Shown here piece after piece: positions 32,946 to 42,568 of a DNA stretch of 64,000 nt. Made by a program: the position numbers and the translations under genes. Positions within the stretch are counted from its first letter, which is position 1; every line of letters begins with the position of its first letter. This stretch comes from Aquirhabdus parva (GTDB lineage: Bacteria > Pseudomonadota > Gammaproteobacteria > Pseudomonadales > Moraxellaceae), in assembly GCF_003351745.1 (NCBI RefSeq), contig NZ_CP031222.1:3702207-3766206 (forward strand). Reading direction: 5' to 3'. The notes under the pieces are model-generated. The model made no database searches and had not been told where the DNA came from. It saw only the letters and a program-made list of their open reading frames with translations.

Positions 32946-35258
32946 ATGAATTTAGACGATATCGAAAAGCCTGATACTGACGTGAAAGATGCAGACCCGC
33001 AAAAGTCAGATGACAAGCGCTCAGACGATGACATCTTGTCTGAAATTCGTGGTTTTCTGACCGAAGCCCAAGACTATTGGAACCCGATTTATCAAAAGGG
33101 CCGTGAAGATAAAGAGTTTGTGACGATTGACGGCGCACAATGGGATGCGGTGGCAAAGAAAGCCAGAGAAGAGGATGGATTGCCTAGTCTAGAGATTAAT
33201 CTTGCCCGCACGTATTGCCGCCAGCAGATCAACACCCAACGCCAGAACAGGCCACAGATTCAGCCTTTACCTGTTGACTCATTTGCAGACATTGAAACAG
33301 CAAACACGATTAAAGGGTTAGTGAAAGATACGGAAAGTGTGAGTGATGCAGAGTCAGCCTATGATGCGGCGGCAGAGAATGCCGTATATGGCGGCATGGG
33401 CTTTATTCGCGTCATCACCGACTATGTGAGCGAAGATAGTTTTGACCAAGAGCCGCGTATAGTTGCCGTACATAACCCGGAATCTGTTTATATCGATCCG
33501 ATGTCAAAGGCCCTTGATGGTAGCGACAACACGCGTGCTTTAGTGAAAAGTTGGGTTGATAAAGATGAGCTGATTAAAGAGCATGGCGAAGATGCTGTAG
33601 ATGATTTTGACAGTGATTTATCAGACATGCCGTCTTGGTACAATATCAGCGATAAAAAGGTACTTGTTGCAGAATATTTCTGTATCGAATCCGATGTCAA
33701 AGAGCTGTGTTTGCTTGGTGATGGTTCGACGAAGTGGAAAGAAGAGGTAATTGCGGGTGAGCTTGTTATTAAGACACGCAAGTCTGCAAAGAAGGTGATC
33801 AACTGGTATAAGGTGACAGGCAGTAAGGTTTTAGACCGTACGGTTTTTATTGGCCGTTTTATACCTGTCATTCCTGTATATGGCGAAGTCACATTTATAG
33901 GTGAAGATCGTCATATTTTTAGTCTGGTCCACTTTGCAAAAGACCCATCACGACTTTTTAATTATTGGAAGTCTACCGAAGCTCACCAACTGTCAGAAAT
34001 GGTCGACGCGCCTTATGTTGCAGCAGTTGAACAAATTGCAGGATATGAGCATGAGTGGAAAGACCCTAAAGGATTGCGCGTTCTACATTACAACTACAAG
34101 GACGATCAAACAGGGCAACAATTACCACCGCCACAGCGCGTAGGCTTTCCCGGTTCGCCTACAGGTGTGCTCAATGCCGCTATGGGTGCACAACAGGCAA
34201 TTGTCGATGTGCTTAACATGCACGCGCCTGCTATGGGCTCTTCGCAAAATGATCAATCCGGGGTTGCTCTTGGCAAGCTGCAAAATCAGCAAGAAACATC
34301 GAACTTTCATTTTCCTGACAATCTGAATAAATCAATAGCACAGGTTGGCCGTATTCTCATCCCTCAATATCAAGCTTTTTACACCGAACAGCGTGTTAAA
34401 CGGATCATTGGAGAGGATGGCAAGCCTCAGACTATTACATTAAATGAGGCTATGAAACCCGGACAGCAGCTTAAGAAAGGTCAGACATTAAGTAAGAATG
34501 GGTGGCTTAATGATTTAACTGTTGGCCGCTATGATGTGCGCATTATGACGGGTCCAAGTTATAACACTCAGCGCCAACAAGATAGAACTGACTTTGTGCA
34601 AATGCTTCAATACATGCCAATAGTCGGACAAGCGGCACCAGATAAGATTTTACGTCTATTCGATACACCTGGTATTCAAGAGATTGCGGATCGAGTAGAA
34701 CGCGCATTGCCACCGCAATTTAAGGACCCGGACGAACAGCAACAACAATTGCCGCCAGAGGTACAACAGCACTTGCAACAATCCGATGCTACTGTGCAGC
34801 AGTTACAGCAAGAATTGCAAAAGCTTCAAGCCGAAGTACAGGACAAGCAAGCGGATCGTGACCACAAGGCGCAGCTTGCCGAAATGGATGCACAGGTCAA
34901 ACTAGCCATTGCTCGAATGAACAATGAGTCTAAAGAGAATCTAAACGAGCTCACGCAGGCCGTTAAATTGATGCTGCAACATATGCAAGTGCCTGCTAGC
35001 CTAGCTCAGCAAGTGAATCAGGGTTTTAGCGATGATAACCAACAATATGAATCGCCGCCCTCGCAATATTCAATGCAAGACATAAACCCGCTAAATGCGG
35101 GTTTTTCTTTGCCTGAGTCAAACATGGGTCAACAGCCTATGCCGCAAGAACAGCAACAAATGCAACAAAACTACGCGCCCGATACCAGCCAGATCGAGAA
35201 CAACGCGCCCCCAATGGCTGCAGTAACACAATCCGCACCTGACGGTTTTCAGGGCTAA
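32946..35258 (+). CDS. Portal protein, P22 gp1-like
   Basis: 770 residues, close to P22 portal (725). The N-terminal block DYWNPIYQKGREDKEFVTID and the clip/wing region (YGGMGFIRVITDY ... PESVYIDPMS) match the P22 portal family. The C-terminal 200 residues are Gln-rich and helical (barrel-like), followed by a flexible Gln/Pro tail. Dodecameric ring through which DNA is packed and ejected. Confidence 0.92.
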   Translation: MNLDDIEKPDTDVKDADPQKSDDKRSDDDILSEIRGFLTEAQDYWNPIYQKGREDKEFVTIDGAQWDAVAKKAREEDGLPSLEINLARTYCRQQINTQRQNRPQIQPLPVDSFADIETANTIKGLVKDTESVSDAESAYDAAAENAVYGGMGFIRVITDYVSEDSFDQEPRIVAVHNPESVYIDPMSKALDGSDNTRALVKSWVDKDELIKEHGEDAVDDFDSDLSDMPSWYNISDKKVLVAEYFCIESDVKELCLLGDGSTKWKEEVIAGELVIKTRKSAKKVINWYKVTGSKVLDRTVFIGRFIPVIPVYGEVTFIGEDRHIFSLVHFAKDPSRLFNYWKSTEAHQLSEMVDAPYVAAVEQIAGYEHEWKDPKGLRVLHYNYKDDQTGQQLPPPQRVGFPGSPTGVLNAAMGAQQAIVDVLNMHAPAMGSSQNDQSGVALGKLQNQQETSNFHFPDNLNKSIAQVGRILIPQYQAFYTEQRVKRIIGEDGKPQTITLNEAMKPGQQLKKGQTLSKNGWLNDLTVGRYDVRIMTGPSYNTQRQQDRTDFVQMLQYMPIVGQAAPDKILRLFDTPGIQEIADRVERALPPQFKDPDEQQQQLPPEVQQHLQQSDATVQQLQQELQKLQAEVQDKQADRDHKAQLAEMDAQVKLAIARMNNESKENLNELTQAVKLMLQHMQVPASLAQQVNQGFSDDNQQYESPPSQYSMQDINPLNAGFSLPESNMGQQPMPQEQQQMQQNYAPDTSQIENNAPPMAAVTQSAPDGFQG

Positions 35259-35271
35259 GAGGAAACTTGCA

Positions 35272-36114
35272 ATGGACGAACTTTCATACACCGTAGCTTC
35301 CGACGAACCAACGCCAGAAACTGCAGCAGAGGCCCCGGAAACCCAAGCGACAGCACAACCGGGTGAACCAGAAGCCGAAGTAGTAGAACTGACGGAGGAA
35401 GAGCAGGCCGAAGCCGAAAAGGAAAAACAAACCAAAGCTAAGCAGTCAGCATTTGACCGCCGCATTGGGGAAGTTACCCGACAAAAACATGATGCTGATC
35501 GTCGTGCGGCTGAGGCAGAGCGGGTTGCTAATGAGTTACGCGCACGATACGAACCGCAAAATGCTACCGCCAGCAATCAAGTGCCTACGATTGATCAATT
35601 TGAATCAATCCCTGCTTATGAGAAAGCTGTGCAGGATTACTGGCAAGAGCAAGCTAAATCGTCGGTGCAAAAAGAGTTTGAGCAGAAAAAACAAGCCCAA
35701 GATGAGGCAATTATTGGGCAGAAATTTGTCCAAGCCGAAGCAGAATACGCTAAATCTAATCCCGATTATGAGAATGTTTTAACCTCAATGGTTCCTTTTA
35801 TCGGGCCAGAAGGATTGCCAGTGCATTTAAAAGACGCAATTTTACGTGCTGATGATGCGCCGGCTATGCTTTATGAGTTGGGTAAAGATTTAGCGGGTTT
35901 TGCTGATTTTCTTGGTAAGTCGCCCACTGAGCAACTCATGGAATTGGGAGCCGTCCGCGCAAGTTTAAAAAACAACGGTGCAGCAGCGCCGCGTACACCT
36001 GCAGCAGCAAACCTACCAAAACCCATTTCAACAGTATCAGGCCGAACCACTGTTAAGACTGATCCTTACGCGATGAGCGATAAGGACTTCTTAGCGGCGA
36101 AAGGTCTGAGATAA
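35272..36114 (+). CDS. Scaffolding protein
   Basis: 280 residues, acidic Ala/Glu/Pro-rich N-terminus, long charged coiled-coil middle (about 55-150) and basic C-terminal tail. The composition and the position between portal and coat are those of P22 gp8. Called from position and composition. Confidence 0.78.
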   Translation: MDELSYTVASDEPTPETAAEAPETQATAQPGEPEAEVVELTEEEQAEAEKEKQTKAKQSAFDRRIGEVTRQKHDADRRAAEAERVANELRARYEPQNATASNQVPTIDQFESIPAYEKAVQDYWQEQAKSSVQKEFEQKKQAQDEAIIGQKFVQAEAEYAKSNPDYENVLTSMVPFIGPEGLPVHLKDAILRADDAPAMLYELGKDLAGFADFLGKSPTEQLMELGAVRASLKNNGAAAPRTPAAANLPKPISTVSGRTTVKTDPYAMSDKDFLAAKGLR

Positions 36115-36127
36115 AAGGATATAGAAA

Positions 36128-37375
36128 ATGCCAAATCCAGTCTCTAACAACACGATTATTACTCATGACATCATCGCCAAAGATGCGGCGGTGATGTTTC
36201 TTGAGGAATCAACTTTTGTTAAATCGATCAACCGTGATCGAGAGCAAGAGTTCGGAAAAGACCGAGGCGGTTATACAGCTGGTGAGTCTGTCCGTATTAA
36301 AATCCCTCCTACACCCGTTGTCACCGATGGCGACGTGTGGTCACCAACTGATGCCGCAAAAAATGCGGTTGAAGAAACCATTTTGCTGAAAGTCGATACG
36401 CCTAAACACGTAGGGCTCAAATTCGGTTCAATTGAACAGGCTTTGAAGTTTGGTGAGTACAACGCAAAAGGCGGTTTTAAAGAGCGTATCTTGAAGCCTG
36501 CTGTTAAGGCGCTTGTTTCTGTCGTTGAAGCGGACATGTTGCAACGTGCAATTATTCTCACAAATAACTTTGTGGCGAATACTGGCCCGCTGACCACGCT
36601 GTCGCCATATGACAATGCCCGAGCTGCGCTGCAACGCAATCTTTGCCCTGAGGATAACCGTCAATCCTTAATCACCAGTAATATGAACGTTGGGCTTGTT
36701 TCGGCATCACGCCAGTTATTTAATTCGCAAAAAGACCTTGCCAAGCAATATACCGAAGGCTGGATTGGTCGCTATGCTGGCTTTGATTTTCATGAGCATC
36801 AATCGCTGTATCGCTCGACCAATGGTACGCAGGTTGCGGGTGTCACCGTATCGGGTGCTTCGCAAACGGGCGGAACATTGACGATTGGCGGCGTGACCAA
36901 TGGCACGATCTTTAAGGCTGGCATGATCTTCACCATGACAGGTGTGAACATGTTGCATCCTCTGACCAAGCAAGATACTGGCAATCTCATGCAGTTTGTC
37001 GTACTTGCTGATGCGACGATGGGCGGTACTACTGGTGCGTTAACGATCTATCCTAAGATCACACCAGCAGGAACTGCGAATGCCAATGTGACGGCTTCAC
37101 CAGCAGGTGGCGCAGGTTTAACTTTCGTTGGTGCTGCAAACCAGACCATCGAGCAAGGGTTAGCCTATCAGGGCGATGCTTACGCGGCGGCTTTTGTACC
37201 TCAGAAGCTACTTGCAGGATGTGTTGGTAGCACTTTTGATGCGGGTACCTTCTCAATTCGCTGCATGACCTTTGGTGATGGTGTGAATAACTTTGAAGGT
37301 ACACGCCTTGATGTGTTGTACGGCTTTACGGGCGTTCGCAATAATTGGGCTGTGCGCACAGGCGTAGGCTTGTAA
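36128..37375 (+). CDS. Major capsid protein, P22 gp5-like
   Basis: 415 residues, near the 430 of P22 coat. The start (TIITHDIIAKDAAVMFLEES) and the block GESVRIKIPPTP are typical of the P22 coat family; a beta-rich insertion (about 235-330) corresponds to the inserted domain. Strong terminator follows. Confidence 0.93.
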   Translation: MPNPVSNNTIITHDIIAKDAAVMFLEESTFVKSINRDREQEFGKDRGGYTAGESVRIKIPPTPVVTDGDVWSPTDAAKNAVEETILLKVDTPKHVGLKFGSIEQALKFGEYNAKGGFKERILKPAVKALVSVVEADMLQRAIILTNNFVANTGPLTTLSPYDNARAALQRNLCPEDNRQSLITSNMNVGLVSASRQLFNSQKDLAKQYTEGWIGRYAGFDFHEHQSLYRSTNGTQVAGVTVSGASQTGGTLTIGGVTNGTIFKAGMIFTMTGVNMLHPLTKQDTGNLMQFVVLADATMGGTTGALTIYPKITPAGTANANVTASPAGGAGLTFVGAANQTIEQGLAYQGDAYAAAFVPQKLLAGCVGSTFDAGTFSIRCMTFGDGVNNFEGTRLDVLYGFTGVRNNWAVRTGVGL

Positions 37376-37404
37376 TAGTCATTTAACCTTAAACACAAAC
37401 CAAT

Positions 37405-37443
37405 AAACGACAAAAGCCGCCTTCGGGTGGCTTTGTCGTTTTT
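37405..37443 (+). terminator. Terminator after the coat gene
   Basis: A stem of about 15 bp with a TTCG tetraloop (AACGACAAAAGCCGCC / GGTGGCTTTGTCGTT) then TTTTT. Partial termination here would give extra coat mRNA. Confidence 0.9.
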
Positions 37444-37456
37444 GAGGATTTAAAAA

Positions 37457-37948
37457 ATGTCAGAACCTATTGAATACCCAAAGGCTCTTTATCGTGATCA
37501 TGCTGATCATGCAATCGCTAAAGACGAAGAGCATGAGGCCCGTTTACGTGAACTAGGTTACGGGGATTTTTCGGAGCTTGATCACTCAGACCATAAAACT
37601 ACTGAGTCTGAAACTAATGCCCAAACAGAGGCATCGGGTGATGTTGCTTTTCTGCAAGCGCGAGTTGAAAACCTTGAAGGGCTTTTAACACGCGCAGAAT
37701 CAGACCTAACTGCAATCGATATTCGTAACAAAGAGCTAGTCTCTGACCTAGAAAAAGCTAATGCAACTATTGCAGAGCATGTGCAAACCATTGCTGAAAT
37801 GGAAGGGCATGCAGAGAAAGGTATTGCAGAGATTGAGCGTTTAAACAACGAAGTCTCTTCTTTTCAAGTCACCGTTAATGGCTTGCAAGAGCAAATAGCA
37901 AAATCAAATGCAGATGTATCAAAAACTGATAAAAAGGATAGCAAATAA
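37457..37948 (+). CDS. Coiled-coil head-tail region protein
   Basis: 163 residues. N-terminal acidic region with many His/Asp (DHADHAIAKDEEHEARLREL), then a long heptad coiled coil from about 60 to 150. One-base overlap with the gp4-like gene. No P22 counterpart recognised. Confidence 0.7.
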   Translation: MSEPIEYPKALYRDHADHAIAKDEEHEARLRELGYGDFSELDHSDHKTTESETNAQTEASGDVAFLQARVENLEGLLTRAESDLTAIDIRNKELVSDLEKANATIAEHVQTIAEMEGHAEKGIAEIERLNNEVSSFQVTVNGLQEQIAKSNADVSKTDKKDSK

Positions 37949-38352
37949 TGAAACCTGTTCTTAGTTTGCTGCGGGAGGCCGCACGCAAAGCGAATCTAAT
38001 CGCGTCCGGTGAAAATCTCAATGCAGACCAAGAGCAGGAGTCATTAGAGGCGCTTAACACGTTATTGGACGGGTGGGCGCTCACTCTTCGCAATGGTTCT
38101 TTGCCACAGAGTGTTAAGGTGACTGATACCTTATATTTACCTGATGGTTACGCATCAGCAATCATGTATAACTTGGCGGTGCAGATCAGTGTTGATAATG
38201 AATTACAGATTGATCCCGAAGTTCAGCAAATGGCGCTTAATACCTTGTCTGCAGTGCGCCGTGATGGTACCGCGCCATTAAAATCTAAAGGTGATACCAC
38301 ACTAAGCCGTATGAGCCGCCGTCATGGTCTAGGACGAAATTTCTATGGCTAA
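37948..38352 (+). CDS. Tail accessory factor, P22 gp4-like
   Basis: 134 residues, all helical, with the family block GENLNADQEQESLEALNTLL followed by DGW. P22 gp4 is the adaptor under the portal. Position between coat and hub agrees. Overlaps the next gene by eight bases. Confidence 0.82.
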   Translation: MKPVLSLLREAARKANLIASGENLNADQEQESLEALNTLLDGWALTLRNGSLPQSVKVTDTLYLPDGYASAIMYNLAVQISVDNELQIDPEVQQMALNTLSAVRRDGTAPLKSKGDTTLSRMSRRHGLGRNFYG

Positions 38353-39970
38353 GTTACCCATAGTCGGCGCGGCTTATAAAAACCCTTCGCTGATCATTGA
38401 TTGTCAGAATACGATTAATTGGTACCCTCAAGCCATTGAGCTACCTAATGGTGCACAACGTGTATCTGCACTAATACCAACACCCGGATTAATCCGCCGA
38501 TTCACGGGTGATAGTGCGGCAGTTCGTTGTCTAAAAGTTTTGTCTACTGGTCAGCTTTTAGCGGTGATTGGGAAGAAGCTTTATCACAGCCCGGCCAATA
38601 CTTTTAATCTGACTCAAGTCACTGGCGTGATTATGGGGCTAGATATTGTCTCGATTGCTGATAATGGCACCGTGGCTATGATCGTCAACGGCAATACAAA
38701 TCAAGTCTTAGACCTGAAAACCTTGGTACTGACTACACTCACCGGCTCGAATATTCCGCGATCTTCTTTTGTGGTTTTTCTTGATGGCCGCTTTGTGATG
38801 AATAAAGAGAAGTCCGACCGCTTTGTATGGTCTGACTTGTACTCAACCAATATTGACGCACTGTCATATGCTACTGCAGAGGCAAGTCCTGACCCTATGG
38901 TTGCCTTGGTCGAGTTTCAGCGCGAACTGTGGATGTTTGGCACTCAGACCACAGAACGCTATTACTCCAACAATGACAAAGATCAACCCTTTGCACGTAT
39001 GCCCGGCGGCGTGTTTGAAATGGGGTGTTTAGCCCCTAATAGTGTATGTGCATTTGGTACAGGGATAATTTGGCTTGCTGTATCAGAATTTGGCGGCAAT
39101 CAGATTGTGATGAGTTCCGGCGGTCAGCCTGTCCGTCTCAGTAATCATGCTATTGAGGGTGAAATTGACTCTTATCCAACAAATAATGATGCGGTGGCAT
39201 TTGCCTACCAACAAGAAGGTCATTCTTTTTATGTGATTAGTTTCCCCTCTGGGAATACCACATTTGTTTTTGATATGACAACGCAGCTTTGGCACCAACG
39301 ATCATGGACCAATACACAAGGGCAACATGACCGTCACCGCGCTCATATTCACGCCTATTTCAACGGTACCCATTATGTGGGTGACTACAGTAACGGCAAG
39401 ATTTACGAATTAGACCGTGGAACCTATACCGATGATGGCAACATCATTACCCGTGAGCGCACTTGTCCTGCAACGCTTACAGACGGTCAAATGATGCGGT
39501 TTACGCGGCTTGAGATTGTTTGCGAGACGGGTGATTTAAAGAAGAGGGGGATTCCCCCCGATTTAGAAATCCATTCATACACAAGTCAGCCTTACCCTTA
39601 TATGTTTAATGATGTTTTTAAGGTTGGCGGCAGTTTAACAGGCATTTCACTTAGACCTAACTTTTACACCATCCCTGCAGAAATCTTTCGTATGGGGGCA
39701 TCTCTAACAGCAATTAACCTGCCTGTTGCAGTCACTTACGGCACGTACAACATTCCGCCTGAGGCGTTCAAGCCTTCTGCATCTATGACCGCAATAGATA
39801 TGCCTATCTTGGTGAGTTACGGAACATACAACATTCCTGCAGAAGCCTTTAAACCATCAGCATCCATGTCTGCGATATCTCTGCCGATTGTCGCTTCCTA
39901 CTTAACATATAGCATTCCTGCAGAACCTTTCAACATCGGTGCTAGTCTTACTGGAGTCACCTTAGCATGA
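38345..39970 (+). CDS. Tail hub / DNA-stabilisation protein, P22 gp10-like, with novel C-terminus
   Basis: Residues 1 to about 395 match the gp10 family (LPIVGAAYKNPSLIIDCQNT, NWYPQ, a beta-propeller-like body with RFVWSDLY and LWMFGTQTTERYY, ending in RLEIVCETGD). The usual family ending, a block of type WSDDGGxTWSN ... GEYxxRVxxRRxG, is missing here. Instead there are about 120 residues with four to five repeats of roughly 28 residues (TYNIPAEAFKPSASM type). The missing ending is present 1.5 kb downstream as a separate small gene. Confidence 0.85.
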   Translation: MAKLPIVGAAYKNPSLIIDCQNTINWYPQAIELPNGAQRVSALIPTPGLIRRFTGDSAAVRCLKVLSTGQLLAVIGKKLYHSPANTFNLTQVTGVIMGLDIVSIADNGTVAMIVNGNTNQVLDLKTLVLTTLTGSNIPRSSFVVFLDGRFVMNKEKSDRFVWSDLYSTNIDALSYATAEASPDPMVALVEFQRELWMFGTQTTERYYSNNDKDQPFARMPGGVFEMGCLAPNSVCAFGTGIIWLAVSEFGGNQIVMSSGGQPVRLSNHAIEGEIDSYPTNNDAVAFAYQQEGHSFYVISFPSGNTTFVFDMTTQLWHQRSWTNTQGQHDRHRAHIHAYFNGTHYVGDYSNGKIYELDRGTYTDDGNIITRERTCPATLTDGQMMRFTRLEIVCETGDLKKRGIPPDLEIHSYTSQPYPYMFNDVFKVGGSLTGISLRPNFYTIPAEIFRMGASLTAINLPVAVTYGTYNIPPEAFKPSASMTAIDMPILVSYGTYNIPAEAFKPSASMSAISLPIVASYLTYSIPAEPFNIGASLTGVTLA

Positions 39971-40893
39971 ACATAGAAACTAATATCCGTCTTTCGGGGC
40001 GATTCAAATTGACAGCGGTAAACGAGCATGGCGAGGAAAGATTTTTAGCGGAATTTGATAACTTAATCTTGAACCAAGGCTTAGACAAAGTAGCGGACAC
40101 TGCGCCTAGTGCCCCTGTTATTGCTTGTGTGCAAGTCGGTACGGGCAACACTGCGCCTGCGGTTACGCAAACTGCTTTAAGTGCATACTTAGTCGGCACG
40201 AGCCGCAACTTTTCCTTTAGCACAAACCCGCCGTCATCTGCACCTTGGGTCGGCACTGTTGTGTACTCTTGGCAGTTTGATCAAGGTGTTGCGGCAGGTA
40301 ATTTAAGTGAAGTAGGGGTAGGTTGGACATCATCAACAGGCAACTTGTTTTCTCGCGCGTTGATTTTAGATGGCAGTAATAACCCGACCTCAATCACTGT
40401 ACTCGCTAACGAGTTCTTGACTGTTACATACACGCTAACCGTAACACCTCCGACAGCAGATAACGTAACCGTTATTTCTGTAAATGGTGTGAATACCACA
40501 TGCACAACAAGACCTTCAGCGGTAAGCACTTATACGACTGGTCAAGGGGCATGGGGTGTCCTGTATGGAGGGTACAGCATATTTCACGACATCAGTTCTT
40601 CAAGATGTATAGTTGGTGCGGGAACGTTAGGAAATTATGATTCCATCCCATCAAGCAGTACCTTAGTGCTAAATGGTGGTTTTACGGTTGGGAGTTATAC
40701 ACCCGGTTCCTTCTCACGCTCAATCACTTGCAACGGCACACTAACAGACAATTTGCCTGGGAACGCACCTATTACTGCGGCGCTTATCAACGTGTTAGGG
40801 GGTACTTCGTGGCAGACAAGTTTTAGTCCGGGATTGCCAAAAGATAATACAAAGACATTGGCATTGACCTTAACGATTAGTTGGAGTCGCTAA
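39967..40893 (+). CDS. Hypothetical virion/tail protein, inserted module
   Basis: 308 residues, Ser/Thr/Gly-rich and probably beta-structured. The start NIRLSGRFKLTAVNEHGEER and FDNLILNQGLDK resemble minor tail proteins that begin with an L-I-L-N-Q-G-L block. ATGA overlap with the hub gene. With the next gene it lies between the two pieces of the gp10-like protein. Confidence 0.6.
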   Translation: MNIETNIRLSGRFKLTAVNEHGEERFLAEFDNLILNQGLDKVADTAPSAPVIACVQVGTGNTAPAVTQTALSAYLVGTSRNFSFSTNPPSSAPWVGTVVYSWQFDQGVAAGNLSEVGVGWTSSTGNLFSRALILDGSNNPTSITVLANEFLTVTYTLTVTPPTADNVTVISVNGVNTTCTTRPSAVSTYTTGQGAWGVLYGGYSIFHDISSSRCIVGAGTLGNYDSIPSSSTLVLNGGFTVGSYTPGSFSRSITCNGTLTDNLPGNAPITAALINVLGGTSWQTSFSPGLPKDNTKTLALTLTISWSR

Positions 40894-40894
40894 C

Positions 40895-41485
40895 ATGTTG
40901 CCAAATGGGGTGCTATCGACTACGCCTATCACGGGATCATTTATAGCACCTGATAACCAACCGTTTAGTTATACAACGGATTACGAGAAAGGCGGCATAC
41001 ACCTGCAAGACCCTTCGCAAGGTCTTGATGTTCAAGTCTGGACAGCACAGGTTAAATTAGACGGTATTTATATCAGTGCGCCCAACACCCCAGAAGTCAA
41101 AATACTTTCAGGTCTGCGATACACGGAAGTCGGTTTATCATTTGATCAGAACATGAACCCGCATATCAGTTTTGTGCAAAATGGTAATGCGGGTTTATTG
41201 TGGTATGACTCGGCAGCTCATGCGAACGCCACGATGATGATTCCTGATGCTATCAACCCTCGCACATGCTTGGATGACAAGCGTTCATTAAGTTCAAGTT
41301 CAAGCGACGTACTGCTTTTCTATCTCAAAAGTGATAACCATTTGTATTACCGTCAACAGCGTGACCGATTCGGCATTGAATATCCATTGGGTGTGGTTGA
41401 TGGCAATGTATTAAGACGTGTAGGAATGAATCAAAAATACCGTCTACAAATTGAAATTGAGAAATTATCTAAGCCCACTATTTAA
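40895..41485 (+). CDS. Hypothetical phage protein, inserted module
   Basis: 196 residues, beta-rich, with Asp/Asn-rich loops (YKxxDNHLYYRQQRDRFG type) suggestive of a sialidase-like beta-propeller blade. Its stop codon lies inside a terminator hairpin. Function unknown. Confidence 0.55.
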   Translation: MLPNGVLSTTPITGSFIAPDNQPFSYTTDYEKGGIHLQDPSQGLDVQVWTAQVKLDGIYISAPNTPEVKILSGLRYTEVGLSFDQNMNPHISFVQNGNAGLLWYDSAAHANATMMIPDAINPRTCLDDKRSLSSSSSDVLLFYLKSDNHLYYRQQRDRFGIEYPLGVVDGNVLRRVGMNQKYRLQIEIEKLSKPTI

Positions 41486-41496
41486 GTGGGTTTTTT
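41471..41496 (+). terminator. Terminator overlapping the stop of the inserted module
   Basis: AAGCCCAC, seven-base loop containing the TAA stop, GTGGG, then TTTTTT. Confidence 0.8.
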
Positions 41497-41509
41497 AATG
41501 GAGATCGAT

Positions 41510-41722
41510 ATGCTGACCGATGACGAAGCAAAATTGATGGTCACATGGTCCGATGACCACGGCAACACATGGTCAAACAATCGTTTATTGCCACTCGGTA
41601 AAGTTGGTGAATATCGCAAGCGGGTAGAGACTCGCCGCATGGGGTCGGGCCGTGATCGAGTGTACCGCGTGCGCTGTACTGATCCGGTGAATATCGTCAT
41701 TGTCGAGGCGCGTTTGTCATGA
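41510..41722 (+). CDS. Detached C-terminal segment of the gp10-like hub protein
   Basis: The ATG at 41510 has GGAG six bases upstream and is preferred over 41498. The 70-residue product (KLMVTWSDDHGNTWSNNRLL, then GEYRKRVETRRMGSGRDRVY) is the normal final segment of P22 gp10-type proteins. Because it has a ribosome site and intact frame it is probably translated as a separate piece that completes the hub. Confidence 0.72.
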   Translation: MLTDDEAKLMVTWSDDHGNTWSNNRLLPLGKVGEYRKRVETRRMGSGRDRVYRVRCTDPVNIVIVEARLS

Positions 41723-42558
41723 GTAGCGGAATCCCGGCCAATGATCCAATTTCAATGCCTAATGGATTATGTACGCGGCAATGGATTTTGTATTTAGATG
41801 GTTTATCAAATAGCTCAGCCAATGGAAGCGCGGCAGCTTTAGCAAAGGCAAATCAAGCCCTTTCTACGGCTACACAAGCCGAAAGCGCGGCAAACCAAGC
41901 CAACACAACCAACAATGCTCAGAACAGCAAAATTAGCACGCTGGAAAGCAATGTAAGTGGCTTGCAAACAGGTAAAGCTGATCAAACGGCCTTAAACAAT
42001 AGCAATAACCGCATAAATACGCTTGAGACAGCAAACGTCACAACACAATCTCAACTTACGGCACTGACAGCAAAGGTTAATGGTATCGGTGATGCTTCTA
42101 CAGACATAGCTGACATTAAAACAGAGTTATCTCAAGACACAGTTTTGATCAATCAACTACGCGTTACAGCAAATGATCATGAAGAGCGTATAGATACTTT
42201 AGAAACGCATGATGACGATCATGAATCACGCATAACTGCAATTGAAACTTTTGATACTGCAGCCGGTATGCGTCTGACTTCTTTAGAGGGGCGAAACCTT
42301 GCGCCAGTCATGAAAACCGTGGATGTCAATTTAGGGTCCACGCCTGCAAAAAACTTTACTGCATCGTTCACTGATGCGGATGTCACCACGGCATCAAAGC
42401 TGATGATGGTTGCATCAAAGCCATTCGCAACATTTGCCACTGAGACAGTAACCGCTTATGCGTCTTGTACAACAGATGGCACCGTAAACATTCATGTAAA
42501 CAGCGCGATAAACAACATATCTGGCATTTTCTCATTCACATATTTAATCAGTCCATAG
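41719..42558 (+). CDS. Putative tail needle / fibre, trimeric coiled coil
   Basis: 279 residues. A long run of heptads (about 30-190; repeated ISTLESN, INTLETA, IDTLETH, ITAIETF) is followed by a beta-rich C-terminal domain (about 195-279). The gene is in the position of the P22 needle gp26, directly after the hub. Needle is the favoured call; a side fibre is the alternative. Confidence 0.62.
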   Translation: MSSGIPANDPISMPNGLCTRQWILYLDGLSNSSANGSAAALAKANQALSTATQAESAANQANTTNNAQNSKISTLESNVSGLQTGKADQTALNNSNNRINTLETANVTTQSQLTALTAKVNGIGDASTDIADIKTELSQDTVLINQLRVTANDHEERIDTLETHDDDHESRITAIETFDTAAGMRLTSLEGRNLAPVMKTVDVNLGSTPAKNFTASFTDADVTTASKLMMVASKPFATFATETVTAYASCTTDGTVNIHVNSAINNISGIFSFTYLISP

Positions 42559-42568
42559 GGAGCACGTC

